Assembly: GCA_964545855.1 (NCBI GenBank)
Contig: CAZJHD010000003.1
Span: 1 to 64,000 of the forward strand
DNA from: CAZJHD01 sp964545855
Lineage (GTDB): Bacteria > Planctomycetota > UBA1135 > JACQFD01
Direction: 5' to 3'
Length of the DNA stretch: 64,000 bases
The notes beneath the pieces were generated by a model that was not told the DNA's origin, ran no database searches, and was given only the letters and a program-made list of their open reading frames with translations. Each line of letters starts with the position of its first letter. Within the stretch, counting starts at the first letter, position 1. The translations under genes were made by a program, and so were the position numbers. Below are positions 8,236-16,645 of the stretch, one piece after another.

Positions 8236-9447
8236 TTGAGTTTCCTGAAGTGGCACTTTAGAAACCTCATCGTGCGCTACGTCCGCCGCATCCTCGAGGA
8301 GCAGGTCCGCGCCGCGGCGTCGCGGTTCCCCGCGGTGGTCCTCACCGGTCCGAGGCGGGCTGGGAAGACCTCGCTCCTCCGGCACCTCTTCCCGAAGGCG
8401 AGCTACTTCCTCGCCGAGGATCCCGACGTCGTGGCGCGGCTTCGGGCCGACCCCCAGGGGTTCCTCGACGGCGTGCGCCTGCCCGTCGTCCTCGACGAGG
8501 TGCAGCACGTGCCCGAGGTGTTCGCGCACGTGCGCGCGCGGATCGACCGCCACCCGCGACGCGCCGGGCAGTGGTTCCTGACGGCGTCGCAGGAAGCGTC
8601 GCTCATGCAGGGCGTGACCGAATCGATGGCGGGCCGCGCCGCCGTGCTCCAGCTCCTTCCGCTCTCGACGGAGGAGACCGCCCGCGTCACGAATCGGCTC
8701 GGAGGCTATCCCGAGGTGATCGCGCGTCCGTCGAGCGCACGCCTCTGGTTCAGCTCCTTCGTCCAGACCTACCTCGAGCGCGACGTGCGCGGCGTCACCG
8801 CCGTGAAGGATCTCGCCACGTTCCGGCGATTCCTCGCGCTCGTGGCGAGCCGACACGGCCAGCTCCTGAACCGGACCGATCTCGCCGCGCCGCTCGGCGT
8901 GAGCGTTCCGACGATCACGCAATGGCTCGGCATCCTCGAGCTCACCGCGCAGATCCTCGTCGTGCCACCCTACTTCGAGAACCTCGGCAAGCGGCTCACG
9001 AAGTCGCCGCGGTTGTTCATCGCCGACCCTGGGCTCGCCTGCCACCTCCTCGGCATCGACACGCCCGCGGAGCTCGCGAAGTCACCCTTCGCGGGCGTGC
9101 TCTTCGAGGGGTTCGTGGCATCGGAGATCGCCAAGCACCAGGCGAATCGCGGCGCACGGAAGGAGATCTACACGTTCCGCGACGAGCAGGGCACCGAGGT
9201 CGACTTCCTCGTCCCGGGCCGCGGCGGCTCGCTCGCGCTCATCGAGTGCAAGGCGGGAAGGACCGTGACGCCCGCGATGGCGTCGTCGATGCTGCGCGTG
9301 AAGGACGCGTTCCGGCGCAAGCGACCGCCGCGCGGCGCGGTCCGGATGTTCCTCGTCCATCGGCCATCGAAGGTGGGCATGCCGTCGCGCGCCGTGGCGC
9401 CCGGAGTCGAGGCAGTCGCGCTGGAGGATCTCCTGGCGGAGATCTGA
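8236..9447 (+). CDS. COG1373-type AAA ATPase with DUF4143 domain (ATPase 2)
   Basis: Walker A is LTGPRRAGKTS and Walker B is LPVVLDEVQHVP. The sensor region reads FLTASQ where related proteins have a Gly-Ser pair. The C-terminal nuclease-like part has TEVDFLVPG then LIECKAG (D-ExK). Possible starts are the TTG at 8236, placed before the inverted repeat, and the GTG at 8272, placed after it. With the GTG start the repeat would lie entirely upstream, as in ATPases 3 and 4. I give the longer form, so the true start is open. The gene sits on the plus strand between the minus-strand kinase gene at 9582 and the sigma stump at 8116. Confidence 0.85.
   Translation: MSFLKWHFRNLIVRYVRRILEEQVRAAASRFPAVVLTGPRRAGKTSLLRHLFPKASYFLAEDPDVVARLRADPQGFLDGVRLPVVLDEVQHVPEVFAHVRARIDRHPRRAGQWFLTASQEASLMQGVTESMAGRAAVLQLLPLSTEETARVTNRLGGYPEVIARPSSARLWFSSFVQTYLERDVRGVTAVKDLATFRRFLALVASRHGQLLNRTDLAAPLGVSVPTITQWLGILELTAQILVVPPYFENLGKRLTKSPRLFIADPGLACHLLGIDTPAELAKSPFAGVLFEGFVASEIAKHQANRGARKEIYTFRDEQGTEVDFLVPGRGGSLALIECKAGRTVTPAMASSMLRVKDAFRRKRPPRGAVRMFLVHRPSKVGMPSRAVAPGVEAVALEDLLAEI
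8242..8264. promoter_or_regulatory. Imperfect inverted repeat at the start of ATPase 2
   Basis: AAGTG-G-CACTT (8248-8258) is a perfect core. Outward pairing is imperfect (TTTCCTG against TAGAAA). The site lies 7 bases before the GTG at 8272 and is AT-rich for this genome. It is the least regular of the four ATPase-linked repeats. Confidence 0.45.
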
Positions 9448-9581
9448 CGCGCCGAAGGCGTCCCGGGCCGCTGCCGCGGCCCATGCCCACACGCCGCTCC
9501 CCCACACAGGCCGCGCCCGCGACTCGCGCGAGCCGACTCCGAGAACCGCCGCGCGTCGGGCTGAGGCGCGCGAACCGCAGC

Positions 9582-12158
9582 TCAGCGCCGCACGATCGCT
9601 CGCGCGGGGCGGATGCCCGCGGTGCCCGGAGGGACGTGCTCGGGGTAGCCGCGCCGCGAGGCCGAGAGGCTCGCCGCCGCGCTGTTCGCGAAATCGCTCC
9701 CTCGCACGACGCGATAGGTCTCGTTGCCCGTGCGCAGTCCGTCGCCCGGCCGCGCCGGCGTGTCGTAGGACTCCCACGTATCGCGGCACCACTCGGAGAG
9801 ATTCCCCATGGTGTCGTGGAGTCCGAAGGGGTTCGCGCGGAAGCGGCCGACGGGCGCGTGGCTCGCGAATCCATCGTCGAGCCATCGCTCGTAGGGCCAG
9901 GAGTTGTGCCCGCCGTTCGCCTCGCAGTAGCGGTCGGCGAGGTTCGCCGCGCCGCCGACGCTCTGCCGATCGTTCCCCGTCCACCAGAGCGTGCGCGTGC
10001 CGCCGCGCGCGGCGTACTCCCACTGCGCCTCCGTGGGGACGAGGAGCCCGATCCGCGGGAGCCACCGGTCGCAGTCGAGCCAGCTGATGCTCTCGACGGG
10101 ATGCCGCAGCGGATCGGACACGTCGATCCACCGGCTCCCCGCCTGCTTGTCGGCGGGATTCACGCCCGTGACGCGGAGCCATTGCCCCTGCGTCATCTCG
10201 AACTTCGAGAGGAAGAACGGATCGAGCGTGACGTCGTGGGACGGCGAGTCCCAGGGACCGGGCGCCGGATCGACGTTCGGCGATCCCTCCGGGTGCTCGA
10301 CGTCGGGGAGGTCGACGCCCATGCGGAACGTGCCGCCGGGAAGCAGCACGAGCACGAGGCCGCAGGATCCGTCGATGACGAGCTTCCCCGTCGCCGCGTC
10401 GCGCTCCGGCACGCGCCCCGTCGCGACGTGCGCGAATTCGAAGTGGCCCGACTCGCGGTCGGGGCCGAGCGGCACGAGGCCGCGTTGCGGCGCGAGCACG
10501 AGCCCGTCGTAGCGCGGGAAGCGCGCGCGGTCGCCGATCGCCGCGATGGTCTCGTCCCACGCGGCGCGGTGCCCGTCGATGGAGAGACGGTCGAGGTCGA
10601 GCGCGAGCCGCCGGCGCGTCTCCATCTCCTCGATGCGCGCCGGGAGCGCGCCGAGCTCCTTCACGAGTTGCTCCAGGCCCCCGAGCCACCAGCCCACCTC
10701 CGCATCCTCCGGCGCGGCGAGGGCGCGCGCGCGCAGACGCGCGAGCGTCGACTCGTGGATCGGGAGCCTCGCCCGCAGGTCGCCCGCGCGGACGAGCCAC
10801 TCGTTCATGCCGCCGGGCCCCGGCACGCGCTCCGGCTCGGCGGGGTAGAGACGGTCGGCGTCCTCGTGCAGGTCGTGGAGCCGCTTCAGGTCGGCGAGGC
10901 GGGTCACGTCGTCGAGCGCGCTGCGCGTGCGCGCGAGCAGGACGCTCGTCGTGGCGATGCCGGCGACGAGGACGACGAGGAGCGCCGCGAGGCTCGACGC
11001 GACGCCGCGGTGGCGCTCCGCCCAGCGGCGCAGCTTCAGCCACGGGCCGGCGGGTCGCGCGTGGATCGGCTCGCGCTCGCGCACGCGGCGCAGGTCGTCC
11101 GCGAGGTCGAGCGCGGTCGCGTAGCGCCGCGCGGGGTCCTTCTCGAGCGCCGTCGCCACCACCACCGCGAGATCGCGCGGGATGCGCGCGTTCACGCGGC
11201 GCGCGTCGAGCGGCTCCTCGTCGAGCGTCGCGCGCACGACGGCGTCGCGCGTCGGGCCCTCGAAGGGGCGGCGCAGCGTGAGGCTCTCGTAGAGCGTGAC
11301 GCCCAGCGCGAAGACGTCCGCGCGCGCGCCGACGGCGCCGCGGCGCGGGTCGAGCTGCTCGGGCGCCATGTAGGCGGGCGTTCCGAGCTGGTCGTCGGCG
11401 CGCGTGAGCGTCGGGAGGTCGGACGCTTCGTCGCGCGCGAGGCCGAAGTCGAGGAGCACCGGCTCGCCGGACGGCGTCACCATCACGTTCGCCGGCTTCA
11501 CGTCGCGGTGGAGGATCCCCGCCTCGTGCGCCACGTGGAGCGCGCGCGCCACGCGCTCGACGCGCGAAGCTGCGTCCTCGATCGCCGCGCGGTCCGACGG
11601 AGGCGCGCCGCGCTCGCGCGCCGCCGCGATGCGCCGCGCGAGGGTCTCGCCCTCGACGTAGCGCATCGCGAGGAACGCGGCGCCGCGCCCGGCTCCGTCG
11701 TCCGACACGCCCGCCTCGTAGACCGTGCAGAGCCCCGGGTGGTCGAGGCGCGCGAGCGTCGCCGCCTCGCGGTCGAGCCGCATCGAGCGTTCGCTCGAGA
11801 GCGTCGTCCAGGAGGACGCGAGCACCTTCAACGCGACGCGGCGGCGCAGTCGCTCGTCCTCCGCGAGGTAGACCACGCCCTGACCGCCGCGCCCGATCTC
11901 CCGCAGCAGGCGGTAGGCGCCGAGGCGTCCGCCGGAGCCCGTCGCCGCGTCGCGCGGTGCCGCGTCGGCGTGCGACACCTCCCGGTACTCCCGCTCGATC
12001 CGCGTCTCGAAGCCGGGGAAGAGGCGCTGGTACTCCGCGAGCGAGCGCTCCACGCCCTCCGCGCGGTCCGCGACGAGACGCTCCAGGAACTCGACCGCGA
12101 CCCGGTCCTCGAGCGTCGTCTCCTCGGAGAGCGGAGTCGGGGCGTCGGCGTCCGTCAT
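9582..12158 (-). CDS. Ser/Thr protein kinase fused to a formylglycine-enzyme-like domain
   Basis: The protein has 858 residues. An N-terminal leader of about 80 residues is followed by a Hanks-type kinase with GRGGQGVVY (89-97), VALKVL with K111, HRDVKPAN with D219, DFGLA (237-241), and APEQ. One transmembrane helix lies at about 386-408. A linker follows, then a SUMF1/FGE-sulfatase-type domain from about 610 to the end, with GGTFRMG, FEMTQGQWLRVTG, LVPTEAQWEYAARGG and TMGNLSEWCRD. It should phosphorylate proteins from the cytoplasmic face, with the FGE-like part outside. The enzyme activity of that part is unproven. A similar fusion lies at 39368. The membrane methyltransferase gene is 36 bases upstream on the same strand. 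Confidence 0.92.
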   Translation of the reverse strand: MTDADAPTPLSEETTLEDRVAVEFLERLVADRAEGVERSLAEYQRLFPGFETRIEREYREVSHADAAPRDAATGSGGRLGAYRLLREIGRGGQGVVYLAEDERLRRRVALKVLASSWTTLSSERSMRLDREAATLARLDHPGLCTVYEAGVSDDGAGRGAAFLAMRYVEGETLARRIAAARERGAPPSDRAAIEDAASRVERVARALHVAHEAGILHRDVKPANVMVTPSGEPVLLDFGLARDEASDLPTLTRADDQLGTPAYMAPEQLDPRRGAVGARADVFALGVTLYESLTLRRPFEGPTRDAVVRATLDEEPLDARRVNARIPRDLAVVVATALEKDPARRYATALDLADDLRRVREREPIHARPAGPWLKLRRWAERHRGVASSLAALLVVLVAGIATTSVLLARTRSALDDVTRLADLKRLHDLHEDADRLYPAEPERVPGPGGMNEWLVRAGDLRARLPIHESTLARLRARALAAPEDAEVGWWLGGLEQLVKELGALPARIEEMETRRRLALDLDRLSIDGHRAAWDETIAAIGDRARFPRYDGLVLAPQRGLVPLGPDRESGHFEFAHVATGRVPERDAATGKLVIDGSCGLVLVLLPGGTFRMGVDLPDVEHPEGSPNVDPAPGPWDSPSHDVTLDPFFLSKFEMTQGQWLRVTGVNPADKQAGSRWIDVSDPLRHPVESISWLDCDRWLPRIGLLVPTEAQWEYAARGGTRTLWWTGNDRQSVGGAANLADRYCEANGGHNSWPYERWLDDGFASHAPVGRFRANPFGLHDTMGNLSEWCRDTWESYDTPARPGDGLRTGNETYRVVRGSDFANSAAASLSASRRGYPEHVPPGTAGIRPARAIVRR

Positions 12159-12194
12159 GGGCGGCCCGGCGACGGAGGCGGGGCCGAGAGAACG

Positions 12195-12695
12195 CTACCG
12201 CACGTCCGGCGCTCGCGCCCTCGGGTCTCTCCAGGGCGTCGCGCGCGGGAGCCAGCGGCGCACGCCGGCGCGGTAGAGCGCCCAGTCGTCGGGGAACGTC
12301 CGCGCGAGCCACGGCTCCTCGTGGAGCAGCACCCGGCCGTGGAAGATCGCCGCGAAGGCCGCCGTGTAGACCACCAGCAGCGGCGAGCCGGCGGCGACGG
12401 CCCAGCCCGCGACGATCGCGAGCACGCCCACGTACATCGGGTTCCGCACGTGGCGGTAGAGACCGACCACCACGAGGCGCTTCGGCGGATCCCACGGCGC
12501 GAGCGTGCCGCGGCCCGCCACGAGGAAGTCGCGCACGCAGATCAGCAGGACCACGACGCCGAGCGCCAGGATCCCGAGGCCCGCGCGCCATCCCGCGCCG
12601 CGCCACGGATCGATCGCGACGATCCCAGCCGGCGCGATCCCCGCCGCGACGCCGGGGAGCACGAGGAAGGAGAGGAGGGCGCGGAGGAGGAGCAT
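12195..12695 (-). CDS. Isoprenylcysteine carboxyl methyltransferase / phospholipid methyltransferase family membrane protein
   Basis: The 166-residue product has hydrophobic segments at about 1-25, 38-60 and 85-115. The family motif YRHVRNPMYVGVL precedes a helix, and the C-terminal part reads EEPWLARTFPDDWALYRAGVRRWLP. That matches the E-x(n)-Y-x(n)-RWLP tail of ICMT/PEMT-like enzymes, which use S-adenosylmethionine. The substrate cannot be told from sequence. In bacteria such proteins are usually lipid or unknown-substrate methyltransferases. It starts at the ATG at 12695, 31 bases downstream of the stop of ATPase 3 on the same strand, and precedes the kinase gene by 36 bases. Confidence 0.82.
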   Translation of the reverse strand: MLLLRALLSFLVLPGVAAGIAPAGIVAIDPWRGAGWRAGLGILALGVVVLLICVRDFLVAGRGTLAPWDPPKRLVVVGLYRHVRNPMYVGVLAIVAGWAVAAGSPLLVVYTAAFAAIFHGRVLLHEEPWLARTFPDDWALYRAGVRRWLPRATPWRDPRARAPDVR

Positions 12696-12726
12696 CGAGA
12701 GATCTGGCGCGCGCGACGCGGCCTCC

Positions 12727-13986
12727 CTACAGCAACCGATGCGCCGGCACCGCCCAGACGTCGTGCTCCGGATCGAGCGGCGCGAGAGAGCGGCCGCGGT
12801 GAAGGACGATGCCCCCGCGCCACCGGTCGCCGACGGCGCGCGAGAGAGCGCGGAGCGCGCGTGCGTCCGAGGGCGCCGCCGATTCGCGCGCCTTGATCTC
12901 GATCCCGACGAAGCGGTCGCCCGTCTGGAGGAGCAGATCCACCTCGAGACCCGAGCGCGTCGCGTAGAACCACGCCGTCGCCTGCGCTCCACTCGTGCGG
13001 ATCGCTTTCACGACCTCGGCCACGACGAGGTTCTCGAAGAGCGGGCCCGTGAGCGGCCCCTGGTGTCCGATGAGGTGCCGGAGCAGCCCCAGATCGGTCC
13101 AGTAGAGCTTGGGGGTCTTCACTGCCGCGCTCGTGAGGTTCTCGAAGTAGGGCTGCAGCAGGAACGCCTGGTAGGAGATGCGCAGGTACTCGAGGTACTG
13201 GCGCGCCGTCTTCGCTGAGACTCCCGCATCGCGCCCGAGCTCCGCGAAGGAGAGGCGCTGCGCGGCCCGAAGCGCCGAGAGCCGTTGGAACGTACGGAAC
13301 GGCTGCAGATCGGAGAGTCGCGCGAGGTCGCCGAGATCGCGCTCGAGATAGGTCTGCGCGTAGCTCCGGAGCCAGTCGTGCCGCCGCTCGGGCTCGAGGC
13401 GAAGCAACGCCGGCATCCCGCCCCAGGTGGCAAGGTGATCGAGGGCCGCGAGCCGCGGCTCTTCGTCGTGCGCGAGAAGGATCTCGGGCTCGCCCGCGAG
13501 GATCTCCCGCAGCTGGCGCGTCGGGCTCTCGCAGAGGTGCGCGAGGAGACCTGGCACCGGAGGCCCACCGGGCCGAGCCGCCAGCTCGGCGAGCAGGAGG
13601 GGCCACATCTCGAAGACGAGCGCACGGCCGGCGAGGCTCTCCGAGATGTGGCGGAGCAGCGCGATCTGCGCCGATCCGAGGAGCACCGAGAATCCGATCG
13701 CGCCTTCGTCGAAGGCGAGCTTCACCTTCTCGAATAGATCCGGCTCCTTCTGTGCTTCGTCGAGCACCGCTTCGCCGATGTTCGATCCCCACGCATGGGA
13801 GCGGGTGGCCCGCACCGCCTCGCGGTCCTCGGCGGCGTCGAGCGAGAGATAGCGAATGCCCGGGTAGAGCTGCCGGGCGAGCGTCGTCTTCCCCACCTGC
13901 CGCGCGCCGGTCAGGACGACGAGGGTTCGCTCCGGAGGAGCGGGAAGTCGTTGTGCGAGGCTGCGTTGGAGTTGGGACGGGGCCAA
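12727..13986 (-). CDS. COG1373-type AAA ATPase with DUF4143 domain (ATPase 3)
   Basis: The 419-residue product has Walker A LTGARQVGKTT, Walker B AVLDEAQ, sensor VLLGSAQ with SLAGRALVF, and a helix-turn-helix-like stretch LSFAELGRDAGVSAKTARQY. The C-terminal nuclease-like part has SGLEVDLLLQTGDR then GIEIKARES, the D-ExK signature. The start is a TTG at 13986, immediately downstream of an inverted repeat at 13988-14018. There is no in-frame ATG before Walker A. It is followed on the same strand by the methyltransferase gene at 12695. Family members are usually described as predicted ATPases of unknown role. Confidence 0.88.
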   Translation of the reverse strand: MAPSQLQRSLAQRLPAPPERTLVVLTGARQVGKTTLARQLYPGIRYLSLDAAEDREAVRATRSHAWGSNIGEAVLDEAQKEPDLFEKVKLAFDEGAIGFSVLLGSAQIALLRHISESLAGRALVFEMWPLLLAELAARPGGPPVPGLLAHLCESPTRQLREILAGEPEILLAHDEEPRLAALDHLATWGGMPALLRLEPERRHDWLRSYAQTYLERDLGDLARLSDLQPFRTFQRLSALRAAQRLSFAELGRDAGVSAKTARQYLEYLRISYQAFLLQPYFENLTSAAVKTPKLYWTDLGLLRHLIGHQGPLTGPLFENLVVAEVVKAIRTSGAQATAWFYATRSGLEVDLLLQTGDRFVGIEIKARESAAPSDARALRALSRAVGDRWRGGIVLHRGRSLAPLDPEHDVWAVPAHRLL

Positions 13987-13987
13987 T

Positions 13988-14018
13988 CGATCCCGATTTT
14001 ACAGAGATTTCGGGATCG
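13988..14018. promoter_or_regulatory. Inverted repeat abutting the start of ATPase 3
   Basis: CGATCCCGA (13988-13996) and TCGGGATCG (14010-14018) are perfect 9-base arms around an AT-rich 13-base spacer. The inner edge is one base from the TTG start at 13986. A protein bound here would block ribosome access or promoter use, which fits an operator. The function is inference. Confidence 0.65.
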
Positions 14019-14361
14019 TCGCTTCCGATATGTCTGCTGTTCCTGGCGTGATGCGCAAGCGTCTACGGCAGCACCCGCAACGGCGACTTCGGCGTCGCGA
14101 GAGGCGAATCGGCGTTGCCGGTGGCGCGCGCCCGGAGTGTCCGTTCGAGACTGCTCCGAAGTCGAAGGAGTCGGGGAACGTCTGCAGCGGCGCCGCTTCG
14201 AAGTCGCCCCCGGGGGCCGCGTGGAAACCGGCGGGCTCTCCCTCGCCGGCGCGCCGGTGGGCCGACGCCGCGAGCCTCCGGTCGCGCGATCGCAAGTCTC
14301 GATGATGGAGCCCGCACGCGGGCGCCGTCCTCGTCTCGAGACACCGACCCCTCGAACGACC
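14019..14361. other. Gene-free stretch of 343 bases
   Basis: This separates divergent ATPase 3 and the exported protein at 14362. Open frames here have strongly Arg/Pro-biased translations with no recognisable domain. I see no convincing gene, RNA or repeat. It presumably holds the promoter of the gene at 14362. Confidence 0.5.
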
Positions 14362-15657
14362 ATGCTCGCTTCCATCTCCGCGCTCCTTCTCGGCTCCCTC
14401 GTCCCCGCCCTCGCGGGCGCCACGGTCACACTCGAGGACGTCGACGGGAACGGCCTCCAAGACGTGCGGGTCACCGGCGGCGGCGCCTCCGAACGGGTCT
14501 TCGTCACGGAGAACGGCACGGCGGGTCTCTTCATCTCGATCGACGCGAACGGCGACGGCGACTTCACCGACCCCGAGGACACGCTCAGCTTCCCCGCCCC
14601 GGGCACCACGGACGCCATCTTCGTGTCGATGGGCGGAGGGAACGACGTCTGCGCCGTGAATCTCGGCCAGGACGCGACCGTGGTCCGGCACCTCTTCGTC
14701 GACCTGGGCGCCGGCAACGACACCTTCGAGCTCGGAGTCGGTCTCGGTTTCGTCTTCCAGACCGGATCGAGCTACCACGTCGACCTCCTCGGCGGCGCCG
14801 GCAACGACACGGCGACCTTCGCCCAGACGAATGTCTTCAACAGCCGCATCTCCCTCCGCGCGGATCTGGGCGCGGGGAACGACGTCGTGTCGCTGTTCTG
14901 GGACGCTCCGCAGACGAACTCCGTCGTCGACGCGGAGATCCTCCTCGGCGCGGGGAACGACACGGCGAGCGGCGACCTGACGCTCTCCTTGACCGACGCG
15001 AGCGCCTGGAGCCTCGCGATCTTCGGAGGAGCCGGGAAGGACGCCGTGACGATCGAGGTTCCGGGCATCTCGGTCCACTCCGACGGCGCGTTCGGCCTGC
15101 TCGTCGATGGCGAGGCCGGCGACGACACGATCCTCCTCGAGGACTTCCTCTCGGGATTCGGCATCTTCAACCTGGAGAACGGCGACACCGGCGGGCGCGC
15201 GTCCATCGCGCTGCGCGGCGGGCAGGGTAAGGACTCGATCACCGTGTCTCCCGGCGCCGGCTCTCCGCAGCTCGTCGTCGACGGTCTGCTGGAACTCGAA
15301 GTGAGCGGCGGCACCCACGACGACACGATCGCCGTCGACTTCGGAGCGACCGGCGGGCTCGCGACCGAGCAGCTCGGCGCCGAGCGCCGAGAGTTCTCCT
15401 TCCATCTCGACGCGGGCGCCGGGAAGGACGTCGTCGTCTGCACCCTGCGGGGGCTCGCGACGTACTCCGGAGACCTCGACGTCTACGTCGGCTGCGGCGC
15501 GGGGGACGACACTCTCAGCCTCTCCGTCGACGCCCTCGGCGCCGCGACCTTCGGTCCGGGCTCCCGGGTCGTCGTCGACGGAGGCGATGGCAAGAAGGAC
15601 CGTCTCCTCTCGGCCACCGGCAACGCGCCGATCGTCACGCGACGCTTCGAGCCGTAG
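14362..15657 (+). CDS. Exported GxGND-repeat (RTX-like) calcium-binding protein
   Basis: The 431-residue product begins with a signal peptide (LASISALLLGSLVPALAGA). Two EF-hand or dockerin-like loops follow, DVDGNGLQD and DANGDGDFTD. About a dozen degenerate RTX-type motifs come next, including GGGNDV, GAGNDT, GGAGNDT, GAGNDV, GGAGKDA, GEAGDDT and GCGAGDDT. They are spaced by about 25-40 residues, unlike the 9-residue spacing of classic RTX toxins, which suggests one turn per larger beta unit. No enzyme domain is seen. I chose the ATG at 14362 because it directly begins the signal peptide; an ATG at 14305 is in frame. It likely sits in the envelope or is secreted. Confidence 0.8.
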   Translation: MLASISALLLGSLVPALAGATVTLEDVDGNGLQDVRVTGGGASERVFVTENGTAGLFISIDANGDGDFTDPEDTLSFPAPGTTDAIFVSMGGGNDVCAVNLGQDATVVRHLFVDLGAGNDTFELGVGLGFVFQTGSSYHVDLLGGAGNDTATFAQTNVFNSRISLRADLGAGNDVVSLFWDAPQTNSVVDAEILLGAGNDTASGDLTLSLTDASAWSLAIFGGAGKDAVTIEVPGISVHSDGAFGLLVDGEAGDDTILLEDFLSGFGIFNLENGDTGGRASIALRGGQGKDSITVSPGAGSPQLVVDGLLELEVSGGTHDDTIAVDFGATGGLATEQLGAERREFSFHLDAGAGKDVVVCTLRGLATYSGDLDVYVGCGAGDDTLSLSVDALGAATFGPGSRVVVDGGDGKKDRLLSATGNAPIVTRRFEP

Positions 15658-15736
15658 ACCGGGGGCGATCGCGGGCGCACGGGCCAGCCGCCTTCCAGGA
15701 GGGAGCCTCCGAGGAGACGCCCTTCGACTCCTCCCC

Positions 15737-16060
15737 CTACGGCAGCATCCGCGACGGGAGATACCCCCACCAGTCGCCGCCGCGCTCGAGCGTCCAGAGG
15801 TCGCGGTTCGCCTGCGCCTCGGTGAGGGCGGGGATCGTCGTCTCGAGGATCGTGCGGCGCAGGTTCCGGCGTGCCTCGACGCCCATCCCCTCGAGCTGCG
15901 CCGGCGTGAGCCGCAGCACGCTCGACTCCTCGCGCAGCGGGATGCCGCGCGCGCGCAGGTACACGTCGGCTCGCGCCTCCTCGGAGCGGAGGAGGCTCGC
16001 GAGCGCGCCCGGCGAGAGATCGGTGTGCGCATCGACGGCGAGCACGCACGCCTCGCCCAC
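15737..16060 (-). CDS. Small hypothetical protein
   Basis: The 107-residue frame uses a GTG at 16060 and encodes a mostly helical, charged protein with no domain I recognise. The frame remains open upstream to a TAG near 16120, so the N-terminus may be missing or the gene may be a fragment. It lies just downstream of a broken vapC on the same strand, in a stretch that looks degraded. It converges on the gene ending at 15657. The coding status is uncertain. Confidence 0.4.
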   Translation of the reverse strand: MGEACVLAVDAHTDLSPGALASLLRSEEARADVYLRARGIPLREESSVLRLTPAQLEGMGVEARRNLRRTILETTIPALTEAQANRDLWTLERGGDWWGYLPSRMLP

Positions 16061-16079
16061 GCCTCGGATCAGCGGCGCG

Positions 16080-16319
16080 TCATGGACCGATCGGCTCCTG
16101 CTCCCGCAACGAGTGCGGTCCCGCTACGTCACGAGCACGCGGCGCGGGGCCGTCGCTCCACGGCTCGCCCGCTCGCGCCCATCGGGCGCCGACATGCAGG
16201 GCGCGTGCCGCTTCGGCCAGCGCCCGATCGGCCGTCCAGAGCGTGCAGCCGCCGACGAGCACCGACGCGAGCAAGTGGACATCCACCCAGCCGAGGCCCG
16301 AGCCGCGGAGCTCGCTGCT
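16080..16319 (-). pseudogene. vapC toxin, truncated to its C-terminal part
   Basis: On the minus strand, codons from about 16319 read SSELRGSGLGWVDVHLLASV, then GGCTLWTADRALAEAARALHVGA. This is the C-terminal third of a VapC PIN-domain ribonuclease, with the late acidic positions (WVD, WTAD). Only about 60 bases lie between the vapB stop at 16380 and this homology, whereas a full VapC needs some 250. The first catalytic Asp and the Glu helix are therefore gone. The frame runs on past the usual VapC end. It should be inactive. Confidence 0.7.
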
Positions 16320-16379
16320 CGGACGCGGGCGAGTCCTCGCCGGTGGATGGGGAGGTGGAACGGAGAGGCCCGCGCAGAA

Positions 16380-16577
16380 TCAGGCGGTTCCGCTCCGGCG
16401 CCGCCGCGGGCGCAGGAGCTTCTTCTCGGTCCCGCCCAGCGCCGCGAGACGACGCGCGCTCGTGACGGAGACGAGAGCCTCGAGGCCCATGTGGACGAGC
16501 CGCGCCGCGTCTCGCACTCCGGTGATCTCCCTCGCCCGCGCAAGGAGGTCGCCGTCGATGTCGAGCGTCCGTCTCAT
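16380..16577 (-). CDS. vapB: VapB-type antitoxin
   Basis: The 65-residue product opens with MRRTLDIDGDLLARAREIT, continues with ARLVHMGLEALV, and then SARRLAALGGTEK with a basic tail. This is the classic short VapB layout: a ribbon-helix-helix DNA-binding N-terminus and a C-terminal toxin-binding tail. In working systems it neutralises VapC ribonuclease and represses its own operon. The downstream vapC is truncated, so this antitoxin has no local partner. It may be an orphan or protect against a VapC elsewhere. Confidence 0.85.
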   Translation of the reverse strand: MRRTLDIDGDLLARAREITGVRDAARLVHMGLEALVSVTSARRLAALGGTEKKLLRPRRRRSGTA

Positions 16578-16645
16578 GGGGACGAGTCTGTTCGCCGCGA
16601 CCCCCTCTGTCCAACCCAGGCGTCGCGCCGCAGCGCGCCCGGTGC

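Noticed and set aside
8571..12896. A 1441-codon open frame on the plus strand
   Set aside because: It is antisense to the kinase and methyltransferase genes. The long open frame is a by-product of high GC, and its translation is Arg/Ala-rich with no domains.
14064..14090. Short resemblance between the string near 14064 and the 3' end of the small gene at 15737
   Set aside because: Only about a dozen similar bases (CTACGGCAGCA.CCGC) are shared. That is too short to call a repeat.
13795..14361. In-frame upstream extension of the GxGND-repeat protein
   Set aside because: The extension runs antisense through ATPase 3 and its inverted repeat. A signal peptide begins exactly at 14362.
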